Positions 53,654-62,601 of a DNA stretch of 64,000 nt are shown here, piece by piece. A model generated the notes under the pieces. That model did not search any database. It was not told the DNA's origin and saw nothing but the letters and a program-made list of their open reading frames with translations. Positions within the stretch are counted from its first letter, which is position 1; each line of letters starts with the position of its first letter. The position numbers and the translations under genes were made by a program. Source of the stretch: Cyanobacteria bacterium SIG26 (lineage in GTDB: Bacteria; Cyanobacteriota; Vampirovibrionia; Gastranaerophilales; Gastranaerophilaceae); contig SUTS01000006.1 in the NCBI GenBank assembly GCA_015152555.1, positions 1 to 64,000 of the forward strand, in the 5' to 3' direction.

Positions 53654-54440
53654 ATTCGCTTAAAATTGACAGGTTTAAAATTTCTATATCGTCATAGTCT
53701 AATCCATTCCCAGGCATCATATTTTGTCCTGTTTTTATTGTTATTTGATTACGTTTGTTTGGTATAATAAGTGGATTTGGGATTTTAATTCGTTGACCGT
53801 CGCCATTTATTTGTAATTGACCGATAATTTTACCGTTGAAAAATACTTGTGCAGGACTGGAATATGCTGTCCTTATTTTATTTTGTCCCATAGTTCGAGC
53901 CAGTTTTGTATCCAAGCCGACTATTGAACCTATAATAAGATAGTTCGTGCTCTTTTTGGCATTGTCTGTCATTATAAAATCTTTTGAATAATAAGGGCCT
54001 GCTGATTTTAGTCTAAAATCGGCCGCATTAGCGGAATTTTTTGAATAACTGTCGTCACCAAGATGTATAATCTCAGAATCTAATGAAATATCAGTAGGTG
54101 TGCTTTTTGCTATGGTAATTTTCATTGGGGTATTAAGGCTTTCATTGTTGTTAATTGTTACTGAGAATGGTCTATATCCTTCCTTTTCTACACTTAATAT
54201 TGTCGGTTGATTGATTTGGATTTTAGGCAGCGTGAAGTTACCATTTGCGTCAGTATATGTCCGGATGTTTTTTTGTGGAATTGAGATTTTAGCAAACTCA
54301 ACTCCTTGGTTTGTTTGAGCGTCAATTACTCGGTTACTTTCTTGTTGATCGACTTTTGTAACCCCACCTGTAAATATGGCTCCAAATACTGAGTTTGTCA
54401 TGAGAATTGTTAGGAGTAATGTATAAAATATTTTTTTCAT
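53652..54440 (-). CDS. Exported protein with carboxypeptidase-regulatory-like domain
   Basis: 262 residues. Signal peptide about 1-20 (ILMTNSVFGA). Residues about 35-110 follow the carboxypeptidase D regulatory-like fold (VIDAQTNQGVEFAKISI...TYTDANGNFTLPKI...VSVEKEGYRPF), which is common in surface proteins. The C-terminal half is not recognised. It is monocistronic, converging with ftsZ. A surface or periplasmic role is inferred. Confidence 0.75.
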   Translation of the reverse strand: MKKIFYTLLLTILMTNSVFGAIFTGGVTKVDQQESNRVIDAQTNQGVEFAKISIPQKNIRTYTDANGNFTLPKIQINQPTILSVEKEGYRPFSVTINNNESLNTPMKITIAKSTPTDISLDSEIIHLGDDSYSKNSANAADFRLKSAGPYYSKDFIMTDNAKKSTNYLIIGSIVGLDTKLARTMGQNKIRTAYSSPAQVFFNGKIIGQLQINGDGQRIKIPNPLIIPNKRNQITIKTGQNMMPGNGLDYDDIEILNLSILSE

Positions 54441-54524
54441 AATAATTTTATATGAATGAAATTTATGTGTTTCTTAATCGTAGAAAGGATAATTTAAATT
54501 GCTAATTCTTATTTTGAAAAGTTC

Positions 54525-54552
54525 TTGAAAAAAAATATTTTTTTGTTATTAT
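54525..54552 (+). promoter_or_regulatory. Possible promoter of tRNA-Leu
   Basis: TTGAAA (54525-54530), 16 bp, TATTAT (54547-54552), about 21 nt before the tRNA. The A/T background makes this uncertain. Confidence 0.4.
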
Positions 54553-54573
54553 TATCTTATGAAAATTAAATAA

Positions 54574-54660
54574 GCCGTTGTGATGGAATTGGTAGACGTG
54601 CTAGACTCAAAATCTTGTGAGGGCAACCTCGTGCCGGTTCGACCCCGGCCAACGGCACCA
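54574..54660 (+). tRNA. tRNA-Leu (anticodon CAA)
   Basis: 87 nt including encoded CCA, with the long variable arm of class II tRNAs. Acceptor arms GCCGTTG and CAACGGC pair fully. The anticodon loop CTCAAAA gives CAA. The T loop reads GTTCGACCC. A terminator follows at 54662. Confidence 0.97.
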
Positions 54661-54661
54661 T

Positions 54662-54690
54662 AAAAACAGCCTGAATGGGCTGTTTTTATT
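54662..54690 (+). terminator. Terminator of tRNA-Leu
   Basis: aaaaacagcc and ggctgttttt form a 10 bp stem followed by attttttg. Confidence 0.85.
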
Positions 54691-54748
54691 TTTTGAAAAT
54701 TATTCTTAAGTCTAATTTAATTACAAATTTATTTATTAGCATGTGTTT

Positions 54749-54922
54749 ATGTTAAAAAGTTTTATTGTATTTATATTTTTTATATTTTTGGCAATAGTTT
54801 ATGTTGATCTTATTGATACGTGTAAAAAAATAGATAACACTATTCAACAAGCTGTTAAAATTGAATGTTTGCAAGATGATAAAAATCAGACAAAAACAGT
54901 TTGGATTAAAACTCGAAAATGA
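54749..54922 (+). CDS. Possible 57-residue membrane protein
   Basis: 57 residues starting MLKSFIVFIFFIFLAIVYVD, one membrane helix at the N-terminus, followed by a polar tail with two Cys (IECLQDD). No ribosome site is evident. It overlaps the end of the convergent gene at 54906 by 17 bp. The single hydrophobic helix and the lack of other genes here argue for a real small gene, but support is weak. Confidence 0.35.
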   Translation: MLKSFIVFIFFIFLAIVYVDLIDTCKKIDNTIQQAVKIECLQDDKNQTKTVWIKTRK

Positions 54923-55733
54923 AATCGTCTACGCTATTTTCGTAATTAATGCCATTCATTTGGTTTCTTAAGGTTGGTTGTGTAAGTTTTTCCAATGCAT
55001 TAGGTACAAAGGTCGGAATATTGTTTTCCTGTGATTTTGCAGGAGTGAATGTTCTTACATCTTTTGGGAAAAATCTAAGTTTTATATTTTGTGCTAAATT
55101 TCTTGAAACATTATCTTTGTAATATAATTTGATTTTTTCAACTTGAGAGTATGCTTGTGCTTGATTGTTAGCGATGAAGTATCCTTCGTTGTTGGATATG
55201 TTTTTTGCGTATTTGTGGCTTAACATGACAGTATTATTAACGGTATCAATTAGAACGGCAGAAGTGTTCAATGTGAACGGATGAGATATTTTAAAGGCAC
55301 TTGTTAATTCTAAAATGTCCCAAAGCTGTCGTTTAAGTTGCGTTTCCGGATTTGTCACATTTGATGAAATTATTAAAATAGATTTTACGTTAAATTCTTT
55401 TGATAGATTATTTAATGCTCGATAATCAATTCTTTCGGAGTTTCTATAGGCTTTAAGCATGGCAATCGTTTGTTCTTTCAATGTATTATTTTGATTTAAT
55501 TTGCTCCGAACTTCATCAAGATGATGTGCTGATATATTTTTGTACGAATTTAGTTGAAAAATTACATTATTAGCGGCGATTTCGGAGGCTTCCGGGAAGC
55601 AAAAGTAATTATCACAAACGTTATATAAATCTGTTGGCAGAACTACAACATCAAAATGTACCGCTTTTGCAAAGTCGCACGATAGTAGTAGTGCAAATAA
55701 TGTAAATAATATTTTAAAAACTCTCTTTCTCAT
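54906..55733 (-). CDS. Exported protein of unknown function
   Basis: 275 residues. Signal peptide about 1-24 (ILFTLFALLLSCDFAKA). The core has alternating strands and helices with FNVKSILIISSNVTNPETQ and a block TSAVLIDTVNNTVMLSHKY reminiscent of periplasmic lipoprotein-like folds that bind outer-membrane partners; no family was recognised. Two Cys near the N-terminus (VCDNYFCF) could form a disulfide. It is divergent from the WecG-like gene with only 45 bp between starts. Confidence 0.65.
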   Translation of the reverse strand: MRKRVFKILFTLFALLLSCDFAKAVHFDVVVLPTDLYNVCDNYFCFPEASEIAANNVIFQLNSYKNISAHHLDEVRSKLNQNNTLKEQTIAMLKAYRNSERIDYRALNNLSKEFNVKSILIISSNVTNPETQLKRQLWDILELTSAFKISHPFTLNTSAVLIDTVNNTVMLSHKYAKNISNNEGYFIANNQAQAYSQVEKIKLYYKDNVSRNLAQNIKLRFFPKDVRTFTPAKSQENNIPTFVPNALEKLTQPTLRNQMNGINYENSVDDFIFEF

Positions 55734-55778
55734 ATATAAATTATAGCATAATTATTCATAATATGGTATAATATTCTT

Positions 55779-56495
55779 ATGGATAGAGACTTGGTTAAAA
55801 TCTTGAGTTATGATGTGGATAGTTTTACATTTGAACAAGCTGTAGAATATGCTTGTTCTCATAGTGGTCAGATTGTAACAATTAACCCTGAAATGATTGC
55901 TAATGCACAAAAATCTGTTGATTTTTCGAATGTGATAAAAAATGCGGAGCTTGTTGTTGCTGACGGTATTGGGGTTGAAATAGGGTTGAAAATTCTTGGA
56001 CATAATGTGAAGAGAATTCCGGGTATTGAATTAGGTAAGGCTTTGCTTAATAAATTTTCAGAATCAGGTAAATCTGTTGCTTTTATTGGAGCAAAGCAAG
56101 AAGTTGTTGATAAAGCTATAGAAAATCTTAAGGTTGAAATTCCCGAGTTGAATGTTGTTTATTCTCATAACGGGTATTTTTCTGATGATAATGAAATTTT
56201 GTCAGATGTTGAAAAATGTCATCCGGATTTAGTTTTAGTTGCTTTAGGTTCGCCAAAGCAAGAATTTTTCATACATTCTTTAAACCAATATTTGCCTAAT
56301 GCTACAATGATAGGCTTGGGTGGTAGTTTTGATGTTTGGGCAGGTGCTGTTAAGCGCGCTCCAAAAATTTGGCAAAAGTTCGGCTTAGAATGGTTATATC
56401 GAACAATTAAGGAACCTCAACGATTTAAAAGGATTTTCCCAACATTACCATTGTTTATTATTAAAGTTTTAAAAGAAAGGGTGCTGAATAAATAA
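55779..56495 (+). CDS. WecG/TagA/CpsF-family glycosyltransferase
   Basis: 238 residues, GT26. Family blocks are VTINPEMIANAQ, VVADGIGVEIG, VFIGAKQEV-like GKSVAFIGAKQ, and the C-terminal LGSPKQEFFIH...GLGGSFDVWAG...RAPKIWQKFGLEWLYR. These enzymes add N-acetylmannosamine or related sugars to undecaprenyl-linked precursors. TATAAT with an upstream TG (extended -10) lies 6 nt before the ATG, and no ribosome site is seen, so the mRNA is probably leaderless. The transketolase N-half starts directly after the stop. Confidence 0.92.
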   Translation: MDRDLVKILSYDVDSFTFEQAVEYACSHSGQIVTINPEMIANAQKSVDFSNVIKNAELVVADGIGVEIGLKILGHNVKRIPGIELGKALLNKFSESGKSVAFIGAKQEVVDKAIENLKVEIPELNVVYSHNGYFSDDNEILSDVEKCHPDLVLVALGSPKQEFFIHSLNQYLPNATMIGLGGSFDVWAGAVKRAPKIWQKFGLEWLYRTIKEPQRFKRIFPTLPLFIIKVLKERVLNK

Positions 56496-57320
56496 ATGCT
56501 TACGGATATTGAAATAAAAGAATTACAGGATTTATGTTTAGAAAATCGACGCAATATAATTGAAATGGTTTATCTTGCGCAATCGGGGCATATTGGTGGA
56601 TCATTGTCTTCGTGCGAAATTATGACTGTTTTATTTCATAAAGGTATGAAACATTCAATTGGGGGCAAGTTGTCTGATGATTATCAACAGCGAGATAGAT
56701 TTGTTTTATCTAAGGGGCATGTTTCGCCGATTTATTATTCTGTATTAGCGCAATTAGGGTTTATTCCGAAAGATGAATTAAAATCATTCAGAAAACTTGG
56801 TACCAGACTTCAAGGTCATCCTTCATTGTGGTGTCCGGGAGTTGAGGTAGCAACCGGTTCTTTAGGGCAAGGTTTGTCTGTAGGTTGCGGTATTGCTATT
56901 TCTTTGAAATTAGATAAAAATCCGGCGAAAGTTTTTGTACTTTTGGGTGATGGTGAATTGCAAGAGGGTAGCGTTTGGGAGGCTTTCATGCAGGCTCCTC
57001 ACAGGAATTTGGATAATTTAATTGCAATAATTGATCGTAACCGTTTGCAGATTGATGGTTCTACCGAAGATGTAAAACCTTTAGATAATTTGAAGGCAAA
57101 AATTGAAGCTTTTAACTGGGATGTTATTGAAATTGACGGTCATAATATTGAAGCTATTTATAGCGCAATAGAGGCTGCTAAATCAGGTTCAAAACCTACT
57201 GCTATTATTGCTAATACGATTAAGGGCAAAGGTGTTAGTTTTATGGAGAATAATGCTGGGTGGCACGGTACGGCACCTAAAAAAGAAGAATATGAAAAAG
57301 CTATGTTAGAGTTATCTTAG
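56496..57320 (+). CDS. Transketolase, N-terminal subunit (split enzyme)
   Basis: 274 residues, the thiamine-diphosphate half of transketolase. Features are the conserved SGHIGGSLSSCEIM, RDRFVLSKGHVSP, GSLGQGLSVGCG, and the cofactor motif GDGELQEGSVWEA...IIDRNRLQIDG. It lacks the C-terminal half, which is encoded at 18808-19770. It starts directly after the glycosyltransferase stop. It needs the other subunit to act. Confidence 0.9.
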   Translation: MLTDIEIKELQDLCLENRRNIIEMVYLAQSGHIGGSLSSCEIMTVLFHKGMKHSIGGKLSDDYQQRDRFVLSKGHVSPIYYSVLAQLGFIPKDELKSFRKLGTRLQGHPSLWCPGVEVATGSLGQGLSVGCGIAISLKLDKNPAKVFVLLGDGELQEGSVWEAFMQAPHRNLDNLIAIIDRNRLQIDGSTEDVKPLDNLKAKIEAFNWDVIEIDGHNIEAIYSAIEAAKSGSKPTAIIANTIKGKGVSFMENNAGWHGTAPKKEEYEKAMLELS

Positions 57321-57348
57321 ATTATTAATATACGGCTTGGAGGTATTT

Positions 57349-59229
57349 ATGCACCATAATTATAATAAAAAACACGGGTTTACTTTAGCAGAAATTGTCA
57401 TTGCTCTTTTTATAGTAGCTATGGTAACATTTTTGTCCGGCGCAATAATTAAGCGTCAATTAACAAAGATTGATGAATACGCTTATTATATGACATTTAG
57501 ATCTTTACAAAATATGGCTTCTCAAATTGCGGTCTGGGGCGATAAAGAAGAGTCTCCAATATATACCTCTTTTTTACCTGATAATTATTTGGCAAATAAT
57601 ATAAAAGAAAATAAACTTTCAAAACATTTAAATTCGTTTACAAAAAAATTATTTGGTTCAGAAAAATATATTTTTTCAAGTTTATTCCCAAAGGCTATAG
57701 CTGCTGATGAATGTCCTGATTATTGTACTGATAGCTATGGTTATTATAATATGGAAAATGCTGATGACACTTCTTGTTCAGGAGCTTTTGTACAAGATTG
57801 TGTTTGCCAAGAGGGTTATACATTATCTTTTAATAACGAGAGAGTTTGTTGTTTTGCCTCATCTTCACCATCTGCAGATGCTAAGTGTTATGCTTATCAA
57901 ACCAATGCTGGAACGTATGATTTTAAATGGTGCAAAACAGATTTCAATCCAACCACTAATGAGTGTTGTCCGGATCATTCTGTTTATAATGCTCAGGATG
58001 GGGAATGTCAGTGTTTACAGTTTTATCAAAAAGAAAGTGGAAATTGTGTGGCCAGTTCTTGTCCAAGAGGATATGAACTGGATAGTTCTACCATGTCTTG
58101 TATAAAAAATCCGCCAATTCTAAAAGCTAAAAAATTCTGTGAATTGATTTATGAGAATTGGAATGTGAAATCTGGTACCGATAATGAGTCTTGTGATACA
58201 TTTACAGAAATTGATTCAAAGGGTATTCATTATTATAAAGACGTTTATGAGGCTATTTTAGGGGCTGCAGATGACACTGGGATTGAAGTTGTCACAGGTG
58301 ATGACGGTTTAACTCCTGTATCGCCTTCTTCTCAGACTTTATTTGCTACAAATTCTAAAAAAGGTGCATTTAAAGATATTCCTCCTAATGTTATTTTATC
58401 AAACGGTGTAAAATTATGGATTTTAGGTGATAAATCTGCCTCTATACCTGGGCTTTCTGATGTGCCGGAATTGCCAAGCAGTGTTGATTTTTCTATTAAT
58501 CATACCCGTAATTTGTGTGTAAATTTAAAAAAGACAGATGAAACAGAATGTAATAACGCAGATGGTTATTATTGTTCAAATGGTGAGGATAATAATTGTT
58601 ATGGGTTTTATAATGAGACCATAACAACTCGTATGGGTGATGCTAGAGCTTGTTGTGCCGTACCTAATTTAACTGATATTCAAGAAAGTGAAACTGCTGA
58701 AAAACCTTTTAACAAAGATGTACGATATCTTGCAATTGGTGGTTTTACAGTTTTGGCGGATATAAATGGGGATAGAGGTTCATCTACTCTTTGGGAAGAT
58801 GTATACCCGTTTTTTATCTCTTCAAATGGAAAGGTTTATCCCGGGTATCCGCTAGATGGCGCAAGAGCTGAGCTTAATGATAATCCAAATGGTTATTATT
58901 TGGGCGGTAATAATGATAAGTTCTTACCAACAGATGTATATTACTATAGCGTAACCGATGATGGTTCTGCTCGTAAAAAAATGATTGCGTTTAGTGGTGT
59001 TTCTTATGCAAGAGCTTTGTGTTCAGCAGGTGAAATTCCGCCGTATACTCCATATTGTAAAAATTTGGATAATAAATTTAATGGAGGTAAATTTAAATAT
59101 CTTAAGTCTGATGGTACTGTTGAAGAACTTTCAATAGGTTCAGGTAATGGTTATTTATATGAAGGAAATAATCCGTGCAATTATTACAAATGTTTCATTT
59201 CTCTAAGACGTAAACTTAAAGTATTTTAG
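57349..59229 (+). CDS. Large Cys-rich prepilin-like protein
   Basis: 626 residues from the ATG at 57349, chosen because GGAGG precedes it. The prepilin start is KKHGFTLAEIVIALFIVAMVTFLSG, with the usual Gly before the cleaved Phe and Glu at position 5. Residues about 115-230 and later regions carry many Cys in patterns such as CVCQEGYTL...CC and DGECQC that recall EGF-like or cysteine-knot modules. Most of the protein is not recognised; C-terminal blocks contain NGYYLGG and VYPFFISSNGKVYPG. The body is far longer than an ordinary pilin, so a minor tip pilin or surface adhesin is likely. It follows the transketolase N-half by 28 bp. Confidence 0.75.
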   Translation: MHHNYNKKHGFTLAEIVIALFIVAMVTFLSGAIIKRQLTKIDEYAYYMTFRSLQNMASQIAVWGDKEESPIYTSFLPDNYLANNIKENKLSKHLNSFTKKLFGSEKYIFSSLFPKAIAADECPDYCTDSYGYYNMENADDTSCSGAFVQDCVCQEGYTLSFNNERVCCFASSSPSADAKCYAYQTNAGTYDFKWCKTDFNPTTNECCPDHSVYNAQDGECQCLQFYQKESGNCVASSCPRGYELDSSTMSCIKNPPILKAKKFCELIYENWNVKSGTDNESCDTFTEIDSKGIHYYKDVYEAILGAADDTGIEVVTGDDGLTPVSPSSQTLFATNSKKGAFKDIPPNVILSNGVKLWILGDKSASIPGLSDVPELPSSVDFSINHTRNLCVNLKKTDETECNNADGYYCSNGEDNNCYGFYNETITTRMGDARACCAVPNLTDIQESETAEKPFNKDVRYLAIGGFTVLADINGDRGSSTLWEDVYPFFISSNGKVYPGYPLDGARAELNDNPNGYYLGGNNDKFLPTDVYYYSVTDDGSARKKMIAFSGVSYARALCSAGEIPPYTPYCKNLDNKFNGGKFKYLKSDGTVEELSIGSGNGYLYEGNNPCNYYKCFISLRRKLKVF

Positions 59230-59235
59230 AATTGA

Positions 59236-59254
59236 GGGTGGTTTCCACCCTTTA
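59236..59254 (+). terminator. Terminator after the Cys-rich prepilin
   Basis: gggtgg and ccaccc form a 6 bp stem with a TTT loop followed by tttat. The T-run is short, so termination may be partial. Confidence 0.55.
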
Positions 59255-59270
59255 TAATTGAAGGTGTTGT

Positions 59271-59714
59271 ATGATTATTGATAAAATAAAAAATATTTCA
59301 AATTACAAAAATATTCCAACTCACGTAATTGAATTTGTCACAAGGGTAATGCATAATGTTGAATTAGGACGACATGATTTGCAAAATGCGGATTATGCTA
59401 ATGTAGAAACTTATATGACAAAAAATCTGTCAGATGCGCGTTTTGAAGGCCATAAGAATTATATTGATATCCAAATCCTCTTGTCGGGTAAAGAAAAAAT
59501 TTATTATAAAAGTATTGAGGGTTTAACTGTTGCTGAACCATATAATAGCTCTCGTGATATCGTATTTTTTGCGGATGAAGTGAGTGGTTCTGATTTTGTA
59601 ACCTTAGATGGTACTAATTTTATGATGATTTATCCTCATGAAGCTCATGCTCCGCAAGTTGTATCTGAATCTATAAGTACGGTTAAAAAGGTTGTTGTAA
59701 AAGTTAAAGTGTAA
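59271..59714 (+). CDS. YhcH/YjgK/YiaL-family protein
   Basis: 147 residues, cupin-like fold. Family marks are FEGHKNYIDIQILLSGKEKIYYK and MMIYPHEAHAPQV, which supply metal-binding His and Glu. Members accompany sialic acid and other sugar catabolism genes and may act as mutarotase-like or metal-dependent sugar-binding enzymes; no such genes lie nearby. AAGGTG precedes the ATG. Confidence 0.88.
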   Translation: MIIDKIKNISNYKNIPTHVIEFVTRVMHNVELGRHDLQNADYANVETYMTKNLSDARFEGHKNYIDIQILLSGKEKIYYKSIEGLTVAEPYNSSRDIVFFADEVSGSDFVTLDGTNFMMIYPHEAHAPQVVSESISTVKKVVVKVKV

Positions 59715-60602
59715 TTATTTTTTTAGTTTTTTCGGAAAAATATCCCACTTTATATCTTCATTGCGTCTAAACCAAGTAAGTTGGCGTTTTGCGTAATTTC
59801 TTGTGTTTTTCTTTAATAATTCTAAGCTTTCATCTAAGGTGCTTATTCCATCAATATAGGTTAAAATTTCGCGGTAACCAATTGTGTTGATTAAGTTTGG
59901 TATTCTGCCGTGTTTATTTAATAGGTGTTTGGTTTCTTCTATTAATCCTTGTTCAATCATTATATCAACTCGGTCGTCAATTCGTTTATATAATATTTCA
60001 CGGTCAAAGTTTTTTCCAATCCATTCGACATCATATTCACTCTGACTGATTCCTCGACATTGCTTTAATGGTCTTTTTATTTCTTTTAAAATTTCTATTG
60101 CTCGAATTATTTTTTTACGGTCGTTTTGATTGATTTGTTCTTTAGCCTCAGGGTCTAAATTATTTAAGATTTCATATAATTCTTCTGTTGATAGTTCTTT
60201 TAAGGTGTTGCGTAACTGGTGGTTTGCTTCAATTTGGGGTAAATCAAAATTCTTTAGTAAAATATCGATATATAATCCGGTTCCACCAACTACAATTGGT
60301 ATTTTGCCTTTTGCAATTACTTCATTGATTTTTTTTGAGGCATCTTTTTTATATAATCCTGCAGAATATTCAAATTCTGGTTCTACAATGTCAATTAAAT
60401 GATGAATAATTCCATCTTGTTCTTCAATTGTTGGTTTTGCAGTTCCGATATTGAAGCCTTTATATACATATCTTGAGTCTGCAGAAATGATTTCACCATT
60501 TATCTTTTTTGCAAGTTCAATAGCGTAAGCTGTTTTGCCACTTGCCGTTGCTCCGACTATAGCAAATACTTTGGGTTTAGTTTTCTGTGAAGTTTCGTTC
60601 AT
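59715..60602 (-). CDS. miaA: tRNA dimethylallyltransferase
   Basis: 295 residues from the ATG at 60602, overlapping the upstream membrane-protein gene by 26 bp; a start 11 codons earlier is possible. The P-loop is GATASGKT (17-24), followed by the substrate motif SADSRYVYKGFNIGTAKPT, and the later block RNYAKRQLTWFRRNE that binds tRNA. It adds an isopentenyl group to A37 of UNN-reading tRNAs. No ribosome site is seen, so coupling to the overlapping gene is likely. Confidence 0.95.
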   Translation of the reverse strand: MNETSQKTKPKVFAIVGATASGKTAYAIELAKKINGEIISADSRYVYKGFNIGTAKPTIEEQDGIIHHLIDIVEPEFEYSAGLYKKDASKKINEVIAKGKIPIVVGGTGLYIDILLKNFDLPQIEANHQLRNTLKELSTEELYEILNNLDPEAKEQINQNDRKKIIRAIEILKEIKRPLKQCRGISQSEYDVEWIGKNFDREILYKRIDDRVDIMIEQGLIEETKHLLNKHGRIPNLINTIGYREILTYIDGISTLDESLELLKKNTRNYAKRQLTWFRRNEDIKWDIFPKKLKK

Positions 60603-61407
60603 AATATGAAAATAATAACACAACAATATAAACAATGTAGTAATAAAATATAATCAATACTAAGAAATATAAATAATTATTGATTAGGGTAAGCAGGCAA
60701 ATATATTTCATAAATAAGGTGAGCATTAGTATATAGAAAAATAATAAAATAGTTTCAGGCATCCCGATTATCATTTTTTTGTAGGAAGATATAAGCGCTT
60801 TAAATGCATTTCGTTGGTTATAAACGATTTCCGGTATCCATAATAATGTAAAAAAAGCGAATAAAGCTGTACAAAAGTTTAAAACTATATATAGCAAGTA
60901 AATTGCTGAGATATCGTTTATTGATAAGCTTTCTGTTGCTTCTAATAAATAATCTTTGTTGCCTGCTAATAAAGCATATAAAATATCCGGATTAAGTTGT
61001 AATGTTCCAAATTGCAGTTCTATCCAATTGGAAACCATATAATAAATCCCTATGATGATTATAATTGATAAAATTGTTGAGATAAGAATTGGTATAAATA
61101 ATCTACCAATCCCTTTTGGTAATGTTGATGTTAAATACCATAGAGATTTAATTCTATCTATATCAAAAATGAATGTTTTTTTTGATAATTCCATTGTTTT
61201 TTTTACCATGTACAACCACGCTGATAAAAACCCTGCAAACATAACTGTTGCAGTAACAATGCTAAGCATTATTTTTACGTTATTATCAACTGCATTTATT
61301 GCATATTGGATGTAAAACCATAATATTGATACAAAAATAATTAGTGGTGTGGCCAATATTATGCAATCGTTTGTTGTTTTTAAATTGTCTTTAAACAGTT
61401 TAAGCAC
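60577..61407 (-). CDS. Unknown multi-pass membrane protein
   Basis: 276 residues with five or six hydrophobic segments and no recognised motif. The long Ile/Leu/Tyr-rich segments include LFIPILISTILSIIIIIGIYYM and the C-terminal FYYYIVYIVVLLFSYYER. It precedes and overlaps miaA by 26 bp. No family was recognised. Confidence 0.65.
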   Translation of the reverse strand: MLKLFKDNLKTTNDCIILATPLIIFVSILWFYIQYAINAVDNNVKIMLSIVTATVMFAGFLSAWLYMVKKTMELSKKTFIFDIDRIKSLWYLTSTLPKGIGRLFIPILISTILSIIIIIGIYYMVSNWIELQFGTLQLNPDILYALLAGNKDYLLEATESLSINDISAIYLLYIVLNFCTALFAFFTLLWIPEIVYNQRNAFKALISSYKKMIIGMPETILLFFYILMLTLFMKYICLLTLINNYLYFLVLIIFYYYIVYIVVLLFSYYERNFTEN

Positions 61408-61426
61408 AAATTATCTCCAAAAAATT

Positions 61427-62590
61427 TTATTTTGTTATTTCTGTTTTTTCTTCATTTTTAGACATTTTTTCTTGCATTTTATTTTTTCGTTTGCGACGTC
61501 TCATTAAATCAACAAAAGCTTCTATTCTTGTAATGTAACCAGCTCGACCTGTTTGTTCGTCCATAATTAGTGGTAATATTGGGATTTCGCAATTTTCTCT
61601 CATCGCAGGGAATATGTTTTGAGACATGATTTCAGGCATACAAGTGAACGGACTTATGTGAATTATTCCATCAATTCCTCTTTCATTAGCATAAGCAACG
61701 TCTGAAACACACTCTAGTGCATCGCCGCCAATATCTCTCATTAAATAAGGTTTTGCAAGTCTGTCAGCTCGTTGTAAGTGGGTTTCCCCTTTTCTGAATG
61801 CTTTTGGTATAATTGCATCTTTCAAAAAGCTGCTTACAGTAAGACTTCTTCTGACTTGTACTCCCATTCTGCCAAGTTCTTTTTCTATGCTTTGGTTTGA
61901 AAATTCATCGTTTACAACATATATTTCACCGGTGATATCAACGTGTAAAACTTCTTTGTCTTTATTGATTTCAACCTTTTTCATTTCTTCAATAACAAGT
62001 TTTTCGGCTTTTTTAATTCCTAAAACTGTGTCGTATTGATCAATGATTTTTAAAGCTTTGTGGTAATGTTTTTCAGCAGTCCCAAATTTTATTTCACGAG
62101 CTCTGTAATAAGCCAGTCTCGCTTCTAATCTGTCTAGAACGAAAACTTTAAGTATTGCGATTAATATTGCTCGTCCAAATAGGATTGGGTCATTTTTTCC
62201 ACTGACTTTTTTTAGGAAATCATACATCCCCTGAATGCCGTCATATAATTGCATTTCAACGTATTTAGCTTCGTAGCCGAGATCTTTTAATGCGTTTTCT
62301 ATACATTTGCCGTATTCGCCTAATCGACAACATCCCGGTGATGTAATCATAGCAACATAATCAGTTCCGCCTTCAATAGCTTCTATAAAATTCCCTAAAA
62401 TAAGTTTATAAGGAAGGCAAATAGCTTCTGGTGAATGTTTAGTACCTAAAGAAAGTGCTTTTTTACTTGTGTAAGGTTCAACATGTGGTTCACATCCGAT
62501 TACTCTTAGTGCTGCCGCCCAAGCATAACTGATTGTTCCCATGTGAGGAAATGATACTTTTCTTTTTATTTGTGTTTTTTTATTACTCAT
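61427..62590 (-). CDS. CoA-activase/2-hydroxyacyl-CoA dehydratase-type protein
   Basis: 387 residues. The N-terminal block FPHMGTISYAWAAALRVIGCEP, the KHSPEAICLPYKLILGNF segment with a Cys, the SPGCCRLGEYGKC cluster and the FTCMPEIMSQNIFPA block fit proteins related to the 2-hydroxyglutaryl-CoA dehydratase subunit and activase regulator group (DUF2229-like). These bind iron-sulfur clusters through the conserved Cys. A basic tail (RRRKRKNKMQ) ends the protein. The substrate is unknown, and no dehydratase partner is adjacent. It is 11 bp downstream of gcvPB on the same strand. Confidence 0.75.
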   Translation of the reverse strand: MSNKKTQIKRKVSFPHMGTISYAWAAALRVIGCEPHVEPYTSKKALSLGTKHSPEAICLPYKLILGNFIEAIEGGTDYVAMITSPGCCRLGEYGKCIENALKDLGYEAKYVEMQLYDGIQGMYDFLKKVSGKNDPILFGRAILIAILKVFVLDRLEARLAYYRAREIKFGTAEKHYHKALKIIDQYDTVLGIKKAEKLVIEEMKKVEINKDKEVLHVDITGEIYVVNDEFSNQSIEKELGRMGVQVRRSLTVSSFLKDAIIPKAFRKGETHLQRADRLAKPYLMRDIGGDALECVSDVAYANERGIDGIIHISPFTCMPEIMSQNIFPAMRENCEIPILPLIMDEQTGRAGYITRIEAFVDLMRRRKRKNKMQEKMSKNEEKTEITK

Positions 62591-62601
62591 ATTTAATATC
62601 C

